A DNA stretch of 64,000 nucleotides from Pseudomonadota bacterium (GTDB lineage Bacteria > Pseudomonadota > Gammaproteobacteria > Burkholderiales > Gallionellaceae): the NCBI GenBank assembly GCA_021782995.1, contig JAJXUI010000009.1, positions 1-64,000 of the forward strand, written 5' to 3'. The position numbers were made by a program, and so were the translations under genes. Shown in pieces: positions 58,629 to 64,000 of the stretch; positions within the stretch are counted from its first letter, which is position 1, and the number at the start of each line of letters is the position of its first letter. Below the pieces are notes generated by a model, which worked only from the letters and a program-made list of their open reading frames with translations, ran no database searches and had not been told where the DNA came from.

Positions 58629-61346
58629 ATGAAAACCTTGTTGCTGGTTGATGGCTCATCTTACCTGTATCGCGCCTATCATGCGATGCCCGATTTACGC
58701 AGCCCCGCAGGCTTGCCGACTGGCGCCATCCATGGCGTGCTCAACATGCTGCGCAAATTGCGCGCCGACTTTCCGGCAGATTATAGCGCGGTGGTATTCG
58801 ATGCCAAGGGCAAGACTTTCCGTGACGACATCTATCCAGAATACAAGGCCCAGCGCCCGCCGATGCCGCCAGACCTGGCTGCACAGATAGCGCCGCTGCA
58901 CCAGGCCGTCGCCGCTGCCGGCTGGAATATCCTCGAAATTTCCGGCGTGGAGGCTGACGACGTGATCGGCACACTGGCGGAACAGGTCAAACAGGGCGGC
59001 GGCCGCTGCATCATCTCCACCGGCGACAAGGACCTGGCACAGCTGGTCAATCACCAGGTCACGCTGATCAACACGATGAGCAACGAAACGCTTGATGAAA
59101 ATGGCGTGCTGGAAAAATTCGGCGTGCCGCCGGATCGCATCATCGATTACCTGACCTTGATCGGCGACACGGTCGACAACGTGCCCGGCGTGGAAAAGTG
59201 CGGCCCCAAGACGGCCGTGAAATGGCTGACCCAGTATGGCAGCCTGGATAACGTGATCGCGCACGCCGATGAAGTCAGCGGCAAGGTCGGCGAAAACCTG
59301 CGAAGTGCGCTGAACTGGCTGCCAACCGGAAAAACATTAATCACCGTGAAATGCGATGTACCGCTGGACGTGCATTACGACCAGCTCGCGGCACCACCTC
59401 AGGACACGGAAATTCTTCGGGAGTTATTAAAGGGCTTCGGCTTCCGCACCCTGCTGCGCGAACTGATACCGGATGAGGCTCCGGCACCGGTCTCCACCTC
59501 GACCGATAGCCCGCAACAATCCGTGCTGTTTGCTGCTGCACCGGCAACAAAATCCTATGAGTGTGTGCTGACCGATGCCGATCTCGACAAGTGGCTGCAT
59601 ATCATTGAAAAAGCCGAGCTGACTTCAATCGACACTGAAACCACCGGCCTCGACAGCATGACCGCACAGCTGGTCGGCATCTCGCTAGCCATTGAGCCGC
59701 ACCATGCCTGCTATATCCCCGTTGCCCATCATTACCCCGGCGCGCAAACCCAGCTCAATCGCGAGCATGTGCTGGCAAAACTGAAATCCTGGCTGGAAAG
59801 CACCCAGCACAAGAAACTGGGACAGAACCTCAAATACGACCAGCATATCTTCGCCAATCACGGCATCGCACTGCGCGGTGTCGCCGAAGACACCCTGCTG
59901 CAATCCTATGTACTGGAAAGCCACCGCCCGCATGAACTGGGCAATCTTGCGCTGCGTCACCTGGGGCTGAACACCATCAGCTACGAAGATGTCGCCGGCA
60001 AAGGCGCGAAGCAGATTACCTTCGATCAGGTTGACCTGGAGAAGGCGACTCAGTATTCCGCTGAAGATTCCGACATTACGCTGCAAATCCACCACACCCT
60101 GCTGCCGCAACTGCAGGGTCAGCTGGAAAAGGTGTATCGCGACATCGAACTGCCCGCACGTGAAGTGCTGTTCAGGATGGAGCGCAACGGCGTGTTGCTG
60201 GACAGTCATCTGCTGATGACGCAAAGCCATGAACTGGGCGAAAAGCTGCTGGCACTGGAACAGCAGGCCTATGAACTGGCCGGCCAGCCTTTCAACATGA
60301 ATTCGCCCAAGCAGCTGCAGGAAATCCTGTTCGACAAACTGGGCATGCCGGCGAAAAAGAAAACCGCCACCGGCGCACGCTCCACCGATGAAGAAGTGCT
60401 GCAGGAACTGGCACTGGATTACCCGCTGCCCAAACTGATCCTCGAATACCGGGGCATGGCCAAGCTGAAATCCACCTATACCGACAAGCTGCCGCAGATG
60501 GTCAACCCTGCTACCGGCCGCGTGCACACCAACTATGCGCAGGCGGTAGCGGTCACCGGCCGTCTCGCGTCGAACGATCCCAACCTGCAGAACATCCCGG
60601 TGCGCACCGCGGAAGGCCGCCGCATCCGCGAAGCCTTCATCGCCCCGCATGGCAGCCATATCATCTCAGCCGACTATTCGCAGATCGAGTTGCGCATCAT
60701 GGCACACCTCTCCGGCGACACCGGCTTGCTGAATGCCTTTGCCAACGGGCAGGACATCCATCGCGCCACTGCCGCGGAAATTTTCGCCGTGGAACCGGAT
60801 GCGGTCAGCAGCGAGCAACGCCGCTATGCCAAGGTGATCAACTTCGGCCTGATCTACGGCATGTCCGCCTTCGGCCTTGCCAGCCAGCTGGGTATCGAGC
60901 GCAGCGCGGCACAAGCCTACATCGAACGCTACTTTGCGCGTTACCCCGGCGTGGCCAACTACATGCAGACCACCCGTGATGCCGCCAAACAACAAGGCTA
61001 TGTCGAAACTGTGTTCGGCCGCAGGTTATGGCTGCCGGAAATCAATGGCGGCAACGGCATGCGCCGCCAGGCCGCAGAACGCGCCGCGATCAACGCACCC
61101 ATGCAGGGTACGGCCGCCGACCTGATCAAGCTGGCCATGATCGCCGTGCAGAACTGGCTGGAGTCAGCAAATTTGCAAACCAAACTCATCATGCAGGTGC
61201 ACGATGAACTGGTGCTGGAAGTGCCGGACAAGGAGCTGGCGCTGGTGAATGAAAAACTGCCCGGCCTGATGTGCAATGTGGCACAGCTGAAAGTGCCGCT
61301 GGAAGTGGGTGTAGGTACCGGTGCAAACTGGGAAGCGGCACACTGA
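58629..61346 (+). CDS. polA: DNA polymerase I
   Basis: MKTLLLVDGSSYLYRAYHAMPDLRSPAGLPTGAIHGVLNML..SADYSQIELRIMAHLSGD..MQVHDELVLEVP. Confidence 0.98.
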   Translation: MKTLLLVDGSSYLYRAYHAMPDLRSPAGLPTGAIHGVLNMLRKLRADFPADYSAVVFDAKGKTFRDDIYPEYKAQRPPMPPDLAAQIAPLHQAVAAAGWNILEISGVEADDVIGTLAEQVKQGGGRCIISTGDKDLAQLVNHQVTLINTMSNETLDENGVLEKFGVPPDRIIDYLTLIGDTVDNVPGVEKCGPKTAVKWLTQYGSLDNVIAHADEVSGKVGENLRSALNWLPTGKTLITVKCDVPLDVHYDQLAAPPQDTEILRELLKGFGFRTLLRELIPDEAPAPVSTSTDSPQQSVLFAAAPATKSYECVLTDADLDKWLHIIEKAELTSIDTETTGLDSMTAQLVGISLAIEPHHACYIPVAHHYPGAQTQLNREHVLAKLKSWLESTQHKKLGQNLKYDQHIFANHGIALRGVAEDTLLQSYVLESHRPHELGNLALRHLGLNTISYEDVAGKGAKQITFDQVDLEKATQYSAEDSDITLQIHHTLLPQLQGQLEKVYRDIELPAREVLFRMERNGVLLDSHLLMTQSHELGEKLLALEQQAYELAGQPFNMNSPKQLQEILFDKLGMPAKKKTATGARSTDEEVLQELALDYPLPKLILEYRGMAKLKSTYTDKLPQMVNPATGRVHTNYAQAVAVTGRLASNDPNLQNIPVRTAEGRRIREAFIAPHGSHIISADYSQIELRIMAHLSGDTGLLNAFANGQDIHRATAAEIFAVEPDAVSSEQRRYAKVINFGLIYGMSAFGLASQLGIERSAAQAYIERYFARYPGVANYMQTTRDAAKQQGYVETVFGRRLWLPEINGGNGMRRQAAERAAINAPMQGTAADLIKLAMIAVQNWLESANLQTKLIMQVHDELVLEVPDKELALVNEKLPGLMCNVAQLKVPLEVGVGTGANWEAAH

Positions 61347-61406
61347 TTAGACAGATATATATACCAAGCCTATAGTGAAATTTCATACAGAAAAATGTAC
61401 AGAATT

Positions 61407-61664
61407 ATGAACACTATTCATGCCGAAATCAGAATAGGAATCACCGAGCTACGTGAGTCTCCTGCCCGCATCCTGAAACGCGCTGAGGAAGAAGACCAGG
61501 CAATTGCAATCCTTAGCCACAATAAGCCGGCTGGCTATATTGTTTCGCCGAAGATGATGGAAGCCATGCTGGATTCAATCGCCGATCGAATTGCAGAAAA
61601 TAAAGCAAATTCAATGACTTCAAGCATTAATACTGCGCGAAAAATTACGCTGGATGCGCTGTGA
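61407..61664 (+). CDS. Phd/YefM-type antitoxin, apparently orphan
   Basis: MNTIHAEIRIGITELRESPARILKRAEEEDQAIAILSHNKPAGYIVSPKMMEAML; no toxin ORF downstream. Confidence 0.82.
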   Translation: MNTIHAEIRIGITELRESPARILKRAEEEDQAIAILSHNKPAGYIVSPKMMEAMLDSIADRIAENKANSMTSSINTARKITLDAL

Positions 61665-61683
61665 AAGTACCTGCTGATTTTTG

Positions 61684-61718
61684 TGTGAGTTTGCACTAGC
61701 GAAAAGTAAAAACTCACA
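61684..61718. repeat. Inverted repeat downstream of antitoxin gene
   Basis: TGTGAGTTT (61684-61692) / AAACTCACA (61710-61718), 17-nt loop. Confidence 0.6.
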
Positions 61719-62094
61719 TCAAGCGTATCGTTATGCCACCCGACAAATTTGACCTGAATATTCATCCTGCCGCAGAAAAGGGATGGACCAGGCTGGATGG
61801 CAGCATCACAGACATCAACGGTTGCGATACCCGCCTTGCAGCATCTAGTGCTTTTCCGGCTTTTCCGATCTGGCGCCAGGCACAACAGCAGCGGACTCGT
61901 TCTGCCACTGTATGCAGAATTGTGCTTCCACATGGCGAAAACAGCGGATTTCACCATCATCCGGGAAAGGCCACCACCATGCTTGCCCGGCCGGCTTGAA
62001 CAGGCTGCCAACTGCTGTATCATGTTCTGCCACTTCATTCCATGTTGAAGACACCAAACCGAATACCTGCAGGCCACAAAGGGAATCCCTATTC

Positions 62095-63657
62095 ATGATC
62101 GAACCAGACCTGCCTGACAACGAGGACGAAAGACTGCAGGCACTTCATGCACTGAGCGTGCTGGACACGCCACCTGAAGTGCGCTTTGATCGACTGACTC
62201 GCCTGGTGAAGTCCCAGTTTCATGTTCCCATTGCCCTGGTCAGCCTGATTGATTCCAATCGCCAGTGGTTCAAATCAAGGCAAGGACTGGAGCCCAGCGA
62301 AACACCACGCAATATTTCCTTTTGCGGTCATGCCATCCTGCATGAAGAAATCATGCATGTGCAGAATGCGCTTGAAGATCCCCGATTCTTTGACAACCCG
62401 CTGGTGACCGGCGATTTGAGCATCCGCTTTTATGCAGGCGCCCCACTGCATGCGCCAGGAGGATCGAGAATCGGCACGCTATGCGTAATCGACAACAAGC
62501 CACGCGACATGACAGAGGATGAACGTCTCCTGCTCAGGGATATTGCAGACATCGTTGAACAGGAACTTGCACTCGCGCATCAACTGGAGGAAACACGCAG
62601 TACCGCGCTTTTGCTGAATTCCATCATTGAACACCTGCCTGCCATGCTCATACTCAAGCGCGCCTCCGACCTGCGCGTTCAGATATTCAACAAGGCAGGT
62701 GAAAAGATGCTGGGATACTCACGCGAGGACGTTATCGGAAAGTCAGTACTTGACGCCCTTCCGCAGGAGCAGGCTGATAATGCCTCCCGGAGTGACTGGA
62801 AGGTGCTCAACGAAACCGGATTCGAGGATATTCCGGAAGAAGTCATGAATACACAGGATGGCCATCAAGTCATCCTGCACACGATCAAGGTTGCCATTCG
62901 GGATGAGCAAGGCAAGCCCAGATATCTGCTGGGAATATCCGAGGACATCACCCAGCGCAAACAACTGGAGAAGCTGAAAAGCGAATTCATCTCCACGGTG
63001 AGTCACGAATTACGCACCCCATTGACTTCAATCAGGGGGTCGATCGGTTTGCTTGCCGGCAAATTTTCCGACAGCCTGCCGGAGGATGCGCGCAAGCTGC
63101 TGGAAATATCCCTGCGCAACAGCGACCGACTCACACACCTGATCAACGACCTGCTGGATCTCGAAAAAATCGAATCCGGGAAAATGCGTTTTGAATATGC
63201 CTCAATCGACCCCATCGGGCTGGCGCGCAGGGCAATAGAGGATAATGAAGGTTACGCCAGCAAGCTGAACATCCGTCTTGCGCTTGATACAGACCTGACC
63301 CAGGGCAGCATCCTGGGTGATCATAATCGGCTGCTGCAAGTGCTGGCCAACCTGATTTCCAACGCCGCCAAGTATTCCCCGCCAGCCGGTACGGTCAGTG
63401 TTGCTGTACACCGTGAGCAAAATGCTTTCATCTTCAGTGTCCACGATGACGGGCCCGGCATTCCGGAAAGCTTCAGGAGCCGCATCTTCCAGCGATTCGC
63501 CCAGGCCAACAGCTCCGACACCCGGGAAAAGGGCGGTTTCGGCCTGGGTCTCAGCATCAGCAAAGCCATCATCGAACGCCATGGCGGCACCATCGGTTAC
63601 CAGAGCCAGCCTGGCCAGGGTACGACATTCAGCTTCAGGCTGCCGGAATACCTTTAG
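62095..63657 (+). CDS. GAF-PAS sensor histidine kinase
   Basis: LPDNEDERLQALHALSVLDTPPEVRFDRLTRLVKSQFHVPIALVSLID (GAF); STVSHELRTPLTSIRGSIGLLAG; GFGLGLSISKAIIERHGG. Confidence 0.95.
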   Translation: MIEPDLPDNEDERLQALHALSVLDTPPEVRFDRLTRLVKSQFHVPIALVSLIDSNRQWFKSRQGLEPSETPRNISFCGHAILHEEIMHVQNALEDPRFFDNPLVTGDLSIRFYAGAPLHAPGGSRIGTLCVIDNKPRDMTEDERLLLRDIADIVEQELALAHQLEETRSTALLLNSIIEHLPAMLILKRASDLRVQIFNKAGEKMLGYSREDVIGKSVLDALPQEQADNASRSDWKVLNETGFEDIPEEVMNTQDGHQVILHTIKVAIRDEQGKPRYLLGISEDITQRKQLEKLKSEFISTVSHELRTPLTSIRGSIGLLAGKFSDSLPEDARKLLEISLRNSDRLTHLINDLLDLEKIESGKMRFEYASIDPIGLARRAIEDNEGYASKLNIRLALDTDLTQGSILGDHNRLLQVLANLISNAAKYSPPAGTVSVAVHREQNAFIFSVHDDGPGIPESFRSRIFQRFAQANSSDTREKGGFGLGLSISKAIIERHGGTIGYQSQPGQGTTFSFRLPEYL

Positions 63658-64000
63658 CACAACACCCTGCCGCGGCATTCGGCTACACCACACATTTTGC
63701 GCACAATTGGCCTGGCTCCATGCGGCCAGATTTCCCGCCTCAGGCAACATCTGCCCGCATACCGGGCACACAGTCACGCAGGCTGCCTGTCCGTGGTATT
63801 GGCATTCACAGCCTTCCTCATCGCCGAGCTCCGGCACAGGCCGCGCATGCATGCCTTGCATGACATGCTGATGGACACGCGATCCGGCTTGACGCACAGG
63901 TTGCAGGGTTGAAGTTGAACCACACCGTGTACTGCCATGAACTGAATCAGGCCGCGCTCGCCGAGTCGCTTTACCGGAGCTTGCTTCGCCTGCAATAATG

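Noticed and set aside
61535-62077. 180-aa minus-strand ORF between antitoxin and kinase
   Set aside because: Overlaps the antitoxin gene antisense and shows no domain pattern; not accepted as a toxin.
63658-64000. Possible gene at the right end (minus ORFs with CPVCG or CNLC..CKAC, or plus 63697..63912)
   Set aside because: Several short competing frames, none convincingly a known family; truncated by the window edge.
1-64000. CRISPR array, rRNA, tRNA, transposase or prophage genes
   Set aside because: No direct-repeat/spacer pattern, rRNA signature or mobile-element protein recognised; tRNAs were not exhaustively excluded without a covariance search.

Overview
This is a 64 kb chromosomal window that looks like a betaproteobacterium; a class I phosphoribulokinase suggests an autotroph of the Nitrosomonadales/Gallionellaceae type, but that taxonomy is inference. 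It is mostly coding. Main blocks: (i) bioB (partial) and comF; (ii) a chemoreceptor gene with a near-consensus FliA (sigma-28) promoter; (iii) a complete MSHA type IV pilus locus, about 3.6-19.6 kb, all on the minus strand, in an order permuted relative to Vibrio; (iv) PAP2, trmL, a hybrid kinase, gpsA-SH3-secB-grxC-rhodanese and a PglL/Wzy-like O-ligase; (v) an RND efflux operon with a SqrR/BigR-like ArsR regulator and a striking tandem palindromic operator; (vi) gpmI-envC-ctpA-hyp-moeB and a GMC oxidoreductase; (vii) an envelope cluster of unknown function: DUF4105 plus lipoprotein hydrolase, DUF3015, and the divergent PA2779/PA2778 pair; (viii) argA-yggX-prk; (ix) a phosphorelay whose Hpt protein carries a degenerate receiver; (x) uvrD, thrB, cheX, polA and others. 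The most interesting items are the PA2779/PA2778 pair (possible Gly-Gly processing), the DUF4105-hydrolase pair, the ArsR operator array, a dispersed AT-rich intergenic motif at 8 sites, the Hpt-pseudoreceiver protein and a candidate structured RNA downstream of the MSHA locus. No CRISPR, transposase, rRNA or prophage was recognised. Family assignments come from reading the supplied translations, not from database searches.
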